Shown: piece after piece, positions 20,159-27,269 of the stretch | How the letters are laid out: each line of letters starts with the position of its first letter | Numbering within the stretch: the first letter of the stretch is position 1 | DNA from: Sulfurovum sp. | GTDB taxonomy: Bacteria > Campylobacterota > Campylobacteria > Campylobacterales > Sulfurovaceae | NCBI GenBank assembly: GCA_027049035.1 | Contig: JALTVI010000065.1 | Span: forward strand, 9,493-60,012 | Length of the DNA stretch: 50,520 nucleotides | Direction of reading: 5' to 3' | Program-made: the position numbers and the translations under genes | Notes under the pieces: model-generated | Databases searched by the model: none | Seen by the model: the letters and a program-made list of their open reading frames with translations, nothing else | Told to the model about the DNA's origin: nothing

Positions 20159-20584
20159 TTACCATTTTCTCAGACGTACATGACACTGCATACATTGACC
20201 GATGATCTTGCTGTACTCCTGAAGCGCCTGTACCGCATCACCGTCTGCAAAACGCTCTTCAAGGGTCTGTGCCTTGTTACGGATCTTCTTCTGAATTTTG
20301 TTGGTCATCTTAAGATTGTTGTTAAGCCACTTTTCGTAAATGTCTTTATTGTTAACCTCCTCATCGATCGGACGGATCTTGATAATCGTATCTTTGAGTA
20401 CTTTCGTCCCTGCTTTGATAATATCGAGATTGTTATAGAGCAGTCCGGACTGGATATCCTGCATTGCCTGTGCCATCTTCTGCATATCTGCAATTCTGTC
20501 CGCCTGAGTATACCCTTCAGCGTTTACCAACGTTGTACTACCTATAATAAGGGCAGTTGCAACCTGCAGCCATTGCTTTTTCAT
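20159..20584 (-). CDS. Periplasmic c'-type cytochrome
   Basis: This 141-aa protein has a signal peptide (KKQWLQVATALIIGSTTLVNA). A largely helical body is followed by a single haem-binding site at the very C-terminus, Cys131-Met-Gln-Cys134-His135 in IIGQCMQCHVRLRKW. A C-terminal CxxCH after a four-helix bundle is the layout of the cytochrome c' / class II c family, which binds NO or takes part in electron transfer. No obvious methionine ligand is placed by sequence, so a five- or six-coordinate haem cannot be told apart. The start has AAGGAGATAC upstream. It is the first gene of a two-gene operon with the orphan adaptor. Confidence 0.8.
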   Translation of the reverse strand: MKKQWLQVATALIIGSTTLVNAEGYTQADRIADMQKMAQAMQDIQSGLLYNNLDIIKAGTKVLKDTIIKIRPIDEEVNNKDIYEKWLNNNLKMTNKIQKKIRNKAQTLEERFADGDAVQALQEYSKIIGQCMQCHVRLRKW

Positions 20585-20621
20585 TGTATCTCCTTATACA
20601 TTTCATAAATCGTGTATCGCC

Positions 20622-20627
20622 ATTGTA
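20622..20627 (-). promoter_or_regulatory. -10 element of the cytochrome c' operon
   Basis: ATATGCTACAATGG on the minus strand carries TGC-TACAAT, an extended -10, 38 bases upstream of the start codon. The 180-base gap is shared with the divergent gene at 20,765. Confidence 0.55.
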
Positions 20628-20764
20628 GCATATTGTCTTTAATTACTCAATCCTATTTATAAACATCACCTAAATTGATGACATTTTTTTATAAAATTTA
20701 AGTTTTTATTTAAACTATTGGTGATAAGATTGTGCTACATCAAAAAAATATAAAGGATACAACG

Positions 20765-21742
20765 ATGAAAAAAACCCTATTGATCTCCTGTGTAGCGGCA
20801 GCTGCTCTGATGACTAGTGCACAAGCTGATTTCAGCTTCGGTGACATGTTCAAGGATATGAAAGAGGCAGCCATCAGTATGAGTAAAGACGCAAAAGACA
20901 GCGTCGAGTCCATGAAAGACGGTGCGGTTGAAACCAGTAAAAGTGCTGAGCGTACAGTTACCAATGTAAGCCATGATGCAAAAGATACTTCAGTCAAAGT
21001 ATCTGACGACCTGAAAACAGCACAGGTTTCTACCTCTAAAGATGTTAGAGATGCGACTGTTGAGGTGGCAGAAGATACCAAAGACTCTATCACCAACACT
21101 ACAAAGGATCTTAAAGACTCTACTACAATCGCTTCCAAAGATATGAAAGACTCTGCGATCTCTGTCTCAAAAGATATCAACGATGCAACAAAAACTGTCT
21201 CTAACGATTCAAGGGACTCTGTGAAAACTGTCTCCAACGACTCAAGAGATTCTGTAAAGACTGTTTCCAACGACAGCCGTGACTCTGTCAAAACAGTATC
21301 GAACGACTCAAGAGACTCTGTGAAGACTGTCTCCAATGACTCAAGAGATTCTGTAAAGACTGTTTCCAACGACAGCCGTGACTCTGTCAAAACGGTATCA
21401 AACGACTCAAGAGACTCTGTGAAGACTGTCTCCAACGATACAAGAGATTCTGTCAAAGAGGTTTCCAACGATCTTGATGAAACTTCAAGAACGATCTCCA
21501 ACGACACAAGAGACTCTGTCAAAACTGTTTCCAATGACTCAAGAGATTCTGTAAAAACAGTCTCTAACGACACAAGAGACTCTGTCAAAGAGGTTTCCAA
21601 CGATCTTGATGATTCGACAAAAACCATCTCCAACGACAGCAGAGATTCTGTCAAACGAGTTTCAGATAACGCGAACGACTCTGCAAAAACTGTTTCAAAA
21701 GAGACAAGAAAGTCTGTCAAAGAAGCAACAGACGACAAATAA
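20765..21742 (+). CDS. Exported hendecad-repeat protein (LEA-like 11-mers)
   Basis: This 325-aa protein has a signal peptide (KKTLLISCVAAAALMTSAQA). The rest is built almost wholly from 11-residue repeats, of which DSRDSVKTVSN is the commonest form. The first copies are diverged (DMKDSAISVSK and similar), then there are more than a dozen near-exact ones, then a few with SLD- or NDLDETS-type variation. Eleven-residue repeats with charged and hydrophobic positions in fixed register form long right-handed coiled coils, as in group 3 LEA proteins and apolipoproteins; that structure is inferred. No cysteine is in the mature part. The start is at 20765, with AAAGGA eight bases upstream. It is followed by a strong terminator. 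Location is probably periplasmic; function is unknown. Confidence 0.8.
   Translation: MKKTLLISCVAAAALMTSAQADFSFGDMFKDMKEAAISMSKDAKDSVESMKDGAVETSKSAERTVTNVSHDAKDTSVKVSDDLKTAQVSTSKDVRDATVEVAEDTKDSITNTTKDLKDSTTIASKDMKDSAISVSKDINDATKTVSNDSRDSVKTVSNDSRDSVKTVSNDSRDSVKTVSNDSRDSVKTVSNDSRDSVKTVSNDSRDSVKTVSNDSRDSVKTVSNDTRDSVKEVSNDLDETSRTISNDTRDSVKTVSNDSRDSVKTVSNDTRDSVKEVSNDLDDSTKTISNDSRDSVKRVSDNANDSAKTVSKETRKSVKEATDDK
21206..21403 (+). repeat. Two 99-bp higher-order repeats inside the hendecad gene
   Basis: Bases 21206-21304 and 21305-21403 are two copies of a 99-bp unit, each of three 33-bp hendecads that differ in synonymous codons (TCAAGGGAC/TCAAGAGAC, TCAAGAGATTCTG, AGCCGTGACTC). A third, partial copy begins at 21404. 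The copies differ at only a few sites. The synonymous pattern repeats with the 99-bp unit, so the gene grew recently by duplication of three-repeat blocks. Confidence 0.85.
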
Positions 21743-21767
21743 GCGGCCAGCAGGTCCGCTTCCTTCC

Positions 21768-21795
21768 GCTGCCAAAGATACCTTTGGTAGCTTTT
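21768..21795 (+). terminator. Intrinsic terminator after the hendecad gene
   Basis: GCTGCCAAAG-ATAC-CTTTGGTAGC forms a 10-bp stem with one G-U pair, then TTTT. It lies 26 bases past the stop and separates the gene from the 724-aa protein gene downstream. Confidence 0.85.
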
Positions 21796-21916
21796 CACTT
21801 TCACTTATTAAAAATTATCACTTCGATTCATTTTCTATATCATCTTTATGCTATCCTGTTATATATGTTTTTCTTTGAACTATTCAAAGAGATGCACTTC
21901 GAGAAAAAGGATGCCC

Positions 21917-24091
21917 ATGCACACACTACACCCCCTGCTCCGATACATTCTGATTATGCTGCTGCCTGTACTGATCTTCTCAGCACAATCTCCCAATATT
22001 GAACGTGAAAATGCACTGGCTGTATTTTACGTTCTGGACGGCAATGCCGAAAAAGCATACAACAAACTGGTAGAAAAGGAGATCAAAAAGGTCGGATTTA
22101 TCATGGCAGATCCGCACCACCGTGTTAACGACCAGTATGAAGCCAAGTACGGCTCTACCACACTTGACGTACTCAGCTTCTTGCCGGCAGTCAATGATGA
22201 CTTGGTGATGAAACTCTTCAACAATGATCCGAGGCTGGCAGGATTCTCTCCGTTTAACATGCTCATCTACAAGAAGAAGTCCGACAAAGTTACCCATGTC
22301 GGCCACCTCATGCCAAACGCAATGCTCGACATCCTCGGCGTTACCGATGAGAGTGTCCGAAAACCCTTTATCGAGTCGTTCGACAAACTGGACAGCTTTG
22401 TAGAGTCCTACTTCAAATCCAACGGTTTGAAGTATAAAACCGAATATATTCCATATAAAAACGCTACCAAACAGAAGATGATCACCTTCGAGTACACTTT
22501 CGACAGACCTGAAGATCTTGACGAGTTCATCGAAGAGTTTCAAAACAAGTTTGAACTTGCTTTCATCGACAAACACTATCTCATTGCCGGCTTCCACAAC
22601 TTCATGGATACTGACAATGGCGAAGAGTATCTTGAAGGCTTCGATGCATTCTGGAGCTACTCACTGTGTCACCTGACCTACTCCTACAACGTCTTCGATA
22701 CTGAGGGTGCACGCCCTGATGCCGGACTTTTCGCACCTTGCACAATGTATGTCTACATCAAAAAGGGCAGCAACAAAATGGTACTCGGCATGCCAAGTCT
22801 TGCCAATGTTAAAAATACTTTGCATATCACCTCCCCAAAACGCGTGGGTTGGATGGACAAGCTCGACAGAGAGATCCCGCAGATACTAACGGCTATGGGT
22901 ATGCAGGCAGTCACAAATGTCAATCCACTCAAAGAGACGCCAAAGCCCATCAAAATCGATATGACACCTTACGGTGCCGTTGCAGGTACGGTATTCAGCA
23001 AAGAAGAGCAGAAATCAATGGCCAAAGAGGCACCAAAAGCGGTAGCCCAAGAGAGTAAAAAGCCAGAGACTGATCCCAAAAAAGAAGCTGCCAAACCAAC
23101 AGTACCTGCAAAACCGAAAACACAGTCTATAGAAAATGGCGGAAATACTGTCAATATTGTCATACCTGTTCCACCGAAGGTACCTACACCGGTTAAGGTC
23201 AAAACAAAAAATGGCGGATTGACGCAACTGCGTGCCATACAGTTTTCCAAACGTGTACCTCCAGGATATATCCCACCGGAAGAGAGAAAGCGTGAAGAGA
23301 AGCCAACAAACACTACGACCAAAGTCGGCGAAGTGGACAAAGGGCGTATAGCAACCTACCTCAGAGCACCCTATATGGATGTGGCAGAGGCCAAAAAGAA
23401 ACTGGAGCAAGCCGGCTTCAAAATAGTTGCGGTTGCCCCCCTAGACAAGAAAAAGCAGCTGACAACTATTGTCTTTACCAACGATGCGCTTGAAAAGTTT
23501 GCAGTCGAGAACAATGCGGAGTTCCTGGCTTCACTGCGCCTGCTTGTCGACAAGAAAGACAATCATGTTTCCATCACCAATCCGCTCTATATGGCACGTG
23601 CATTCATTCAAAAAGATGCGTTTGACACAACAGTACCCAAGGAGATCCTTACAAGTCTCAAGGAAAACTTCAAGGGACTGGTCAACTCAAAAGACAAACT
23701 CAAATACAACCTGTTGCCTAACTACCGCTTCATGAACGGTATGCCGCAGTACAAAGATATGGCGGAAGTCGCCATAGGCAGTGACCTGTATCAGAATATC
23801 CACGGCAAAAAACAGGTAGTCTTCGAACAGAAGCTTCCAAACGGTGCCGTACTCTTCGGTATGACATTCAGAAAACGTACCCAGAAGTTCCCATACCGCA
23901 TCGGTACCAACAATGCTGCACTGCTCCCCTACCCTGTTCTCATCAAAGGCAACAAAGCCTACATCATGGACCCCAAGTACTACATATCGGTCATGTATCC
24001 ACTGCTGAAGATGTCTGAGTTCATGACCATCGCCACAGTGCCTGATGCCATTCTCAAAGAGGCACAGCGCGTCTTCAGGAAGAAGAAATAA
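21917..24091 (+). CDS. Large exported protein, DUF302-like half plus second domain
   Basis: This 724-aa protein starts with a hydrophobic signal (MHTLHPLLRYILIMLLPVLIFSA). Residues about 30-340 are paralogous to the whole mature protein at 8,672: GFSPFNMLIYKKK, THVGHLMPNAMLDILG, DLDEFIEEFQ, SYSLCHLTYSY, AGLFAPCTMYVYIKKG. A low-complexity Pro/Lys/Ala linker follows (about 380-480), with PVPPKVPTPVKVKTKNGG. The C-terminal part (about 500-724) is a second globular domain with IVFTNDALEKFA and LLVDKKDNHVSITNPLYMAR, which I do not place in a named family. I chose ATG 21917 because AAGGA is five bases upstream; the ATG at 21911 touches the ribosome binding site. It is probably periplasmic. Nineteen CAGGTAG heptamers begin four bases past its stop. 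Confidence 0.75.
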   Translation: MHTLHPLLRYILIMLLPVLIFSAQSPNIERENALAVFYVLDGNAEKAYNKLVEKEIKKVGFIMADPHHRVNDQYEAKYGSTTLDVLSFLPAVNDDLVMKLFNNDPRLAGFSPFNMLIYKKKSDKVTHVGHLMPNAMLDILGVTDESVRKPFIESFDKLDSFVESYFKSNGLKYKTEYIPYKNATKQKMITFEYTFDRPEDLDEFIEEFQNKFELAFIDKHYLIAGFHNFMDTDNGEEYLEGFDAFWSYSLCHLTYSYNVFDTEGARPDAGLFAPCTMYVYIKKGSNKMVLGMPSLANVKNTLHITSPKRVGWMDKLDREIPQILTAMGMQAVTNVNPLKETPKPIKIDMTPYGAVAGTVFSKEEQKSMAKEAPKAVAQESKKPETDPKKEAAKPTVPAKPKTQSIENGGNTVNIVIPVPPKVPTPVKVKTKNGGLTQLRAIQFSKRVPPGYIPPEERKREEKPTNTTTKVGEVDKGRIATYLRAPYMDVAEAKKKLEQAGFKIVAVAPLDKKKQLTTIVFTNDALEKFAVENNAEFLASLRLLVDKKDNHVSITNPLYMARAFIQKDAFDTTVPKEILTSLKENFKGLVNSKDKLKYNLLPNYRFMNGMPQYKDMAEVAIGSDLYQNIHGKKQVVFEQKLPNGAVLFGMTFRKRTQKFPYRIGTNNAALLPYPVLIKGNKAYIMDPKYYISVMYPLLKMSEFMTIATVPDAILKEAQRVFRKKK

Positions 24092-24094
24092 GTG

Positions 24095-24227
24095 CAGGTA
24101 GCAGGTAGCAGGTAGCAGGTAGCAGGTAGCAGGTAGCAGGTAGCAGGTAGCAGGTAGCAGGTAGCAGGTAGCAGGTAGCAGGTAGCAGGTAGCAGGTAGC
24201 AGGTAGCAGGTAGCAGGTAGCAGGTAG
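24095..24227. repeat. Perfect heptanucleotide tandem array, unit CAGGTAG, 19 copies
   Basis: Nineteen exact copies with no substitution or indel begin three bases after the stop codon of the 724-aa protein gene. Any transcript of that gene would carry (CAGGUAG)n in its 3' end. Read in any frame on the minus strand the array gives an open seven-residue repeat with no start, so no protein is expected. Confidence 0.97.
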
Positions 24228-24322
24228 CAATTTTGTAAAGTTTACCTGTTGCACACCTTAAATCTTATGTGGAAGCGAAAGCTTTAGCTTCGCCCTAACG
24301 TTTATTGACTCAATAACGTCAA

Positions 24323-24347
24323 GATCCCGCATCGAGTGCGGGATGAC
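24323..24347. repeat. REP-like palindrome (ATCCCGCA stem)
   Basis: ATCCCGCA-TCGAG-TGCGGGAT is flanked by GTCAAG and GAC. It shares its stem with 206-235 and with 25,383-25,408, the latter almost base for base. Confidence 0.8.
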
Positions 24348-24509
24348 AACTTCCCTTGGAACTGAAAACCTTACTCTATTGGATGACAATCCTCTCTCAC
24401 GTCAAATAGCTGAATAACGTATGACGAGAGTAAACTCTCCAATTCCTGAAAGTCTAAAAATTTATGTGAAGTATGCATGCAAAGATAAGAAAGAGGAAAA
24501 GTGTATATT

Positions 24510-24537
24510 TGGAAGCGAACATGCATTCTCGCCTCCA
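24510..24537 (-). terminator. Possible terminator after efp
   Basis: On the minus strand GGAGGCGA and TCGCTTCC pair with one G-U, around a nine- to eleven-base loop, 12 bases past the efp stop. There is no T-run, so the call is weak. Confidence 0.35.
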
Positions 24538-24548
24538 TGCAAAGCGTA

Positions 24549-25115
24549 TTACTTCGCTTTTTCGAGATACTCACCCTCGACGGTATTGACCTTGATCTTG
24601 TCACCTTCAAGAACGTGGAACGGTACCTGTACAACTGCACCACTGTTGAGTGTTGCAGGCTTCTTGCCGCCCTGTGAGTCACCTTTGAAGTTTGGCGGTG
24701 TTTCAACAACTTCGTAAACATATGTGTTGGGGATCTCGACAGAGATCGCCTTGCCGTTGTGGAAAAGGATCTCCGCTTCCATTCCGTCTACCATAAAATC
24801 AAATGTCTCTTTACCAACCTGCTCGTGTGTCAGACCGATCTGCTCAAACGTTGTCGTATCCATGAATTGCAGCATCTCACCGTCATCATAGAGGTACTGC
24901 ATTGTCTTCTGCTCAAGTTCAGGTACTTCGAATTTGTCTCCAGCATGTACCGTCTTCTCGATCACTTTTCCGCTCTGAAGATTCTTGATCTTGATACGTA
25001 CGAACGCCGCACCTTTACCCGGTTTGACGTGCTGAAATTCTATCACCTTGTAGGGGTTGCCATCAAGCTCGAGTCTTACCCCTTTTTTAATATCGCCCAT
25101 ACCAATTGTAGCCAT
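24549..25115 (-). CDS. efp: Elongation factor P
   Basis: EF-P binds ribosomes stalled on polyproline stretches and promotes peptide bond formation. The 188-aa length and three beta-barrel layout fit. The KOW-like N-terminal domain runs from [20 protein letters not shown], and the loop that enters the peptidyl-transferase centre carries a lysine in [12 protein letters not shown]. This is a lysine-type EF-P that may be modified, but no EpmA/EpmB genes are in the window. The C-terminal domain includes [11 protein letters not shown] at the end. The gene stands alone between repeat arrays. Its promoter lies directly beside the GTAGCGG array. Confidence 0.98.
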   Translation of the reverse strand: MATIGMGDIKKGVRLELDGNPYKVIEFQHVKPGKGAAFVRIKIKNLQSGKVIEKTVHAGDKFEVPELEQKTMQYLYDDGEMLQFMDTTTFEQIGLTHEQVGKETFDFMVDGMEAEILFHNGKAISVEIPNTYVYEVVETPPNFKGDSQGGKKPATLNSGAVVQVPFHVLEGDKIKVNTVEGEYLEKAK

Positions 25116-25142
25116 AGTCTGTCCTTTGTCATAAATTGGGAG

Positions 25143-25148
25143 ATTATA
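25143..25148 (-). promoter_or_regulatory. -10 element of the efp promoter
   Basis: The minus strand reads CACTTTGCTATAATCTCCC, an extended -10 with TATAAT 28 bases upstream of the start codon. The same TTTGCTATAAT occurs upstream of the efflux operon at 31,117. Seventeen bases upstream of the hexamer the GTAGCGG array begins, so the -35 position is inside or at the edge of the array. Confidence 0.75.
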
Positions 25149-25165
25149 GCAAAGTGTTGATAAAA

Positions 25166-25290
25166 GTAGCGGGTAGCGGGTAGCGGGTAGCGGGTAGCGG
25201 GTAGCGGGTAGCGGGTAGCGGGTAGCGGGTAGCGGGTAGCGGGTAGCGGGTAGCGGGTAGCGGGTAGCGGGTAGCGGGTAGCGGGTAGCG
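25166..25290. repeat. Heptanucleotide tandem array, unit GTAGCGG, about 18 copies
   Basis: Seventeen exact copies of GTAGCGG plus six bases of the next run without any error. On the plus strand this is GGG repeated every seven bases with a four-base TAGC spacer, which meets the common G-quadruplex rule many times over. The array abuts the efp promoter. Read on the minus strand, the frame is open with a seven-residue repeat that I do not regard as a gene. Confidence 0.97.
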
Positions 25291-25330
25291 AATTTTTCAT
25301 GGCTTACTTGATAAAAACCTTAAAAACACC

Positions 25331-25354
25331 GTCATTCCTGCGAAAGCAGGAATC
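25331..25354. repeat. REP-like palindrome (ATTCCTGC stem)
   Basis: ATTCCTGC-GAAA-GCAGGAAT is a perfect 8-bp stem with a GAAA loop, preceded by GTC. Same family layout as 260-280. Confidence 0.8.
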
Positions 25355-25382
25355 TTCGCACCAACAAGCCAAGGAACATCAA

Positions 25383-25408
25383 TATCCCGCATCGAGTGCG
25401 GGATGACA
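25383..25408. repeat. REP-like palindrome (ATCCCGCA stem)
   Basis: ATCCCGCA-TCGAG-TGCGGGAT followed by GACA, matching 24,323-24,347 over the whole stem-loop. Confidence 0.8.
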
Positions 25409-25426
25409 AGAGGGGATGGATTTTGT

Positions 25427-25463
25427 AAAAAACCCAATAACCAATATACCAGTTACCAATAAC
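25427..25463 (-). repeat. Degenerate heptad element, ATTGGTT type
   Basis: On the minus strand this reads as the heptads GTTATTG, GTAACTG, GTATATT, GGTTATT, then GGGTTTTTT. The same element, with about three changes, is on the plus strand at 40,293-40,328. It looks like a dispersed repeat that began as, or imitates, a heptamer array. Confidence 0.65.
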
Positions 25464-25544
25464 TATACTTGGGATCAAGTCTTGGATGACAAATGAGAAG
25501 AAGCATCTGCTCCCTCCTCCCTGCCACCTGCGCTCTATTCAATC

Positions 25545-27269
25545 CTATTTCGTAATGGCGATATTGTTCACATCGCAGGAGTCGGCAGGTTTGAAGTCCA
25601 TCGCTTTAGCATTATGCATCAGTACAGGAACAAAGATGAGCGATACAAAGACCGCGGCTACCGTTCCGGAGATGAGTGCGACACCCAGTCCGCCAAAGAC
25701 CGGGTCGGATGCCAGGAGTGCCGAACCGAGGATGATGGCAACTGCCGTCAGCGCGATCGGTTTGGCACGTGTGGCAGTTGCTACGGCGATGGCTTTGCGT
25801 TTCTCCATGCCATGACACTCCATCAGCGACTTGGTAAAGTCGATCAGCAGCAGCGAGTTACGAGAGCTGATCCCCATCAGGGCAATGAAGCCGATAAGCG
25901 ATGTAGCTGTCAGGAAGAAAGTCTCACTCGTAAAGAAGTTCGCCACCCAGTGTCCGAGGATCACTCCAATGAGGGAAAGGAACGACCCTAGCAGAATGAT
26001 ACCGCTGATGGCAAAGCTCTTGTAGTAAATCACCAGCAGCAGGAAGATGAGCACCAGTGCAGCAATAAACGCACCACCGAGGTCACGGAACGTGTCAAGC
26101 GTAACCTTCATCTCCCCGTCCCAGCGCAGTAGAAACTTCTCTCCGGTACGTTTGTCTGTCAGATGCAGGTCGAACATATAGGTACTCATACCCGGCTCTT
26201 TGGTCACATTGTATTCGCGTGAGAAGTACTCGATCATCTTCTCTCTTGCATCCAGCAGCGGATATACCTGTGAGACCATATCTGTCTCGGCGGTGACGTT
26301 GATCATACGGTCAAGGTCTTTGTGCATGATCTTGGGGTTGGACTTGACCTTTCTGATATTGACCACTTCACTCAGCGGTACCATCATCCCCTTCATATTC
26401 ATCAGGTTGAGTGACGAGAGTTTACTCAGCAATGCAATACGGCTCTGGTCAGGCAGCGTCTTGCTGCGCTTTGCCAGCACCAGGAACATTGGGATCTGGT
26501 CGGGGTTGTTCTTGGAGTTCTTGTGTGCAATCTCCATCCCTTCAAACGCCAGATAGATAATGTTGTTTACCTGTTCTACACTCAATCCGCTGCGTGCAAT
26601 CTTCTCCTTGTCGGGGATCAGTTCATACTTGTCAAAAATATCGTCTGCCATCACGTCCACATCGACCAGCCCTTCTGTCTTTTGCAGTATCTTCGCTGTC
26701 TGGTAGGAGATGGTACGGATTTTGTCAAGGTTGTCACCGTGTACTTCCACAACAATCGAAGCAAGCGTCGGCGGCCCGGCAGGCTGTTCGATGAAGCGGA
26801 TATTCGATCCTTTCACGATCGGCTCACACTTCTTCTTGACAACAGGTCTCAAGCGGTGCACCATCGTAAAGGAGGCTTCCTCTCGAGTATGTTTATCTGT
26901 AAGGTTGACAGCGATCTCCGCAACGTTTTCCGTATGCTTCATCGCCGAACCTTTTACCAGTCCTGCATAATCAAGCGGAATCCCCTGCCCCAGGAAGAGT
27001 TCAAGGTTCATGATCTCTTTTTCATTCTTGATCGCATCGATGACACACTCACTCACCTGTTTTGTCTGCTCTATGGAGCTTCCGGTAGGGGTATCGACAT
27101 AGATCGAGAAGGTATTGTCACTCTTGCCCGGGAGCATCTTCGCACGTACCAGCTTTGTCGGGAACATCATCAGTGTGCCGAAGAATGCCAATGCCGTCAA
27201 AATGATCACCAGACGCTTTTTCTTTTTGCTGCCGAGGATAGTGTAGATGAAATGCTCAAGCCCTTTCAT
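25545..27269 (-). CDS. RND efflux pump, C-terminal half (split gene)
   Basis: This 574-aa protein corresponds to the second half of an AcrB/CusA-type pump. TM7-like KKRLVIILTALAFFGTLMMFP is near the N-terminus, then a large periplasmic porter loop, then TM8-12 (from about residue 385: FIAALVLIFLLLVIYYKSF). The TM10 region is LMGISSRNSLLLIDFTKS, where an arginine stands at the place of the AcrB proton-relay lysine (GLSAKNA). The porter loop contains EQPAGPPTLASIVVEVHGDN. It needs the N-terminal half to make a pump protomer. Its ATG overlaps the stop of that gene in TAATG, so the two are made in step. Substrate is unknown. It is the last gene of the operon. Confidence 0.92.
   Translation of the reverse strand: MKGLEHFIYTILGSKKKKRLVIILTALAFFGTLMMFPTKLVRAKMLPGKSDNTFSIYVDTPTGSSIEQTKQVSECVIDAIKNEKEIMNLELFLGQGIPLDYAGLVKGSAMKHTENVAEIAVNLTDKHTREEASFTMVHRLRPVVKKKCEPIVKGSNIRFIEQPAGPPTLASIVVEVHGDNLDKIRTISYQTAKILQKTEGLVDVDVMADDIFDKYELIPDKEKIARSGLSVEQVNNIIYLAFEGMEIAHKNSKNNPDQIPMFLVLAKRSKTLPDQSRIALLSKLSSLNLMNMKGMMVPLSEVVNIRKVKSNPKIMHKDLDRMINVTAETDMVSQVYPLLDAREKMIEYFSREYNVTKEPGMSTYMFDLHLTDKRTGEKFLLRWDGEMKVTLDTFRDLGGAFIAALVLIFLLLVIYYKSFAISGIILLGSFLSLIGVILGHWVANFFTSETFFLTATSLIGFIALMGISSRNSLLLIDFTKSLMECHGMEKRKAIAVATATRAKPIALTAVAIILGSALLASDPVFGGLGVALISGTVAAVFVSLIFVPVLMHNAKAMDFKPADSCDVNNIAITK

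Larger units (their letters stand above)
24228..24548. other. Intergenic stretch with palindrome and repeat debris, no gene
   Basis: No credible gene is seen. The stretch holds a hairpin GGAAGCGAAAGCTTTAGCTTCGCC-like region at 24,271-24,293, a REP-like palindrome at 24,323, a GAGAGTAAACTCTCC inverted repeat at 24,425-24,439 shared with 300 and 40,395, and a GGAGGCGA/TTCGCTTCC hairpin at 24,510-24,537. The last hairpin lies past the efp stop and may terminate efp. Confidence 0.55.
25291..25544. other. Intergenic stretch of mixed dispersed repeats, no gene
   Basis: It holds two REP-like palindromes (25,331 and 25,383) and an ATTGGTT-type degenerate heptad element (25,427-25,463) shared with 40,293. 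A further run of imperfect heptads follows at about 25,506-25,533, reading GCAGGTG, GCAGGGA, GGAGGGA, GCAGATG on the minus strand. No promoter or gene is recognised. Confidence 0.6.

Noticed and set aside
20740-21804. A 354-codon open frame on the minus strand across the hendecad gene
   Set aside because: It is the complement of the perfect 11-residue repeats, so the absence of stops follows from the repeat itself. There is no signal peptide or ribosome binding site, and the plus-strand frame has both.
25076-25300. Open frame with a repeating LPATRYP peptide on the minus strand
   Set aside because: A 7-bp perfect repeat gives an open seven-residue repeat in every frame. The frame runs out of phase into the efp start and has no ribosome binding site.
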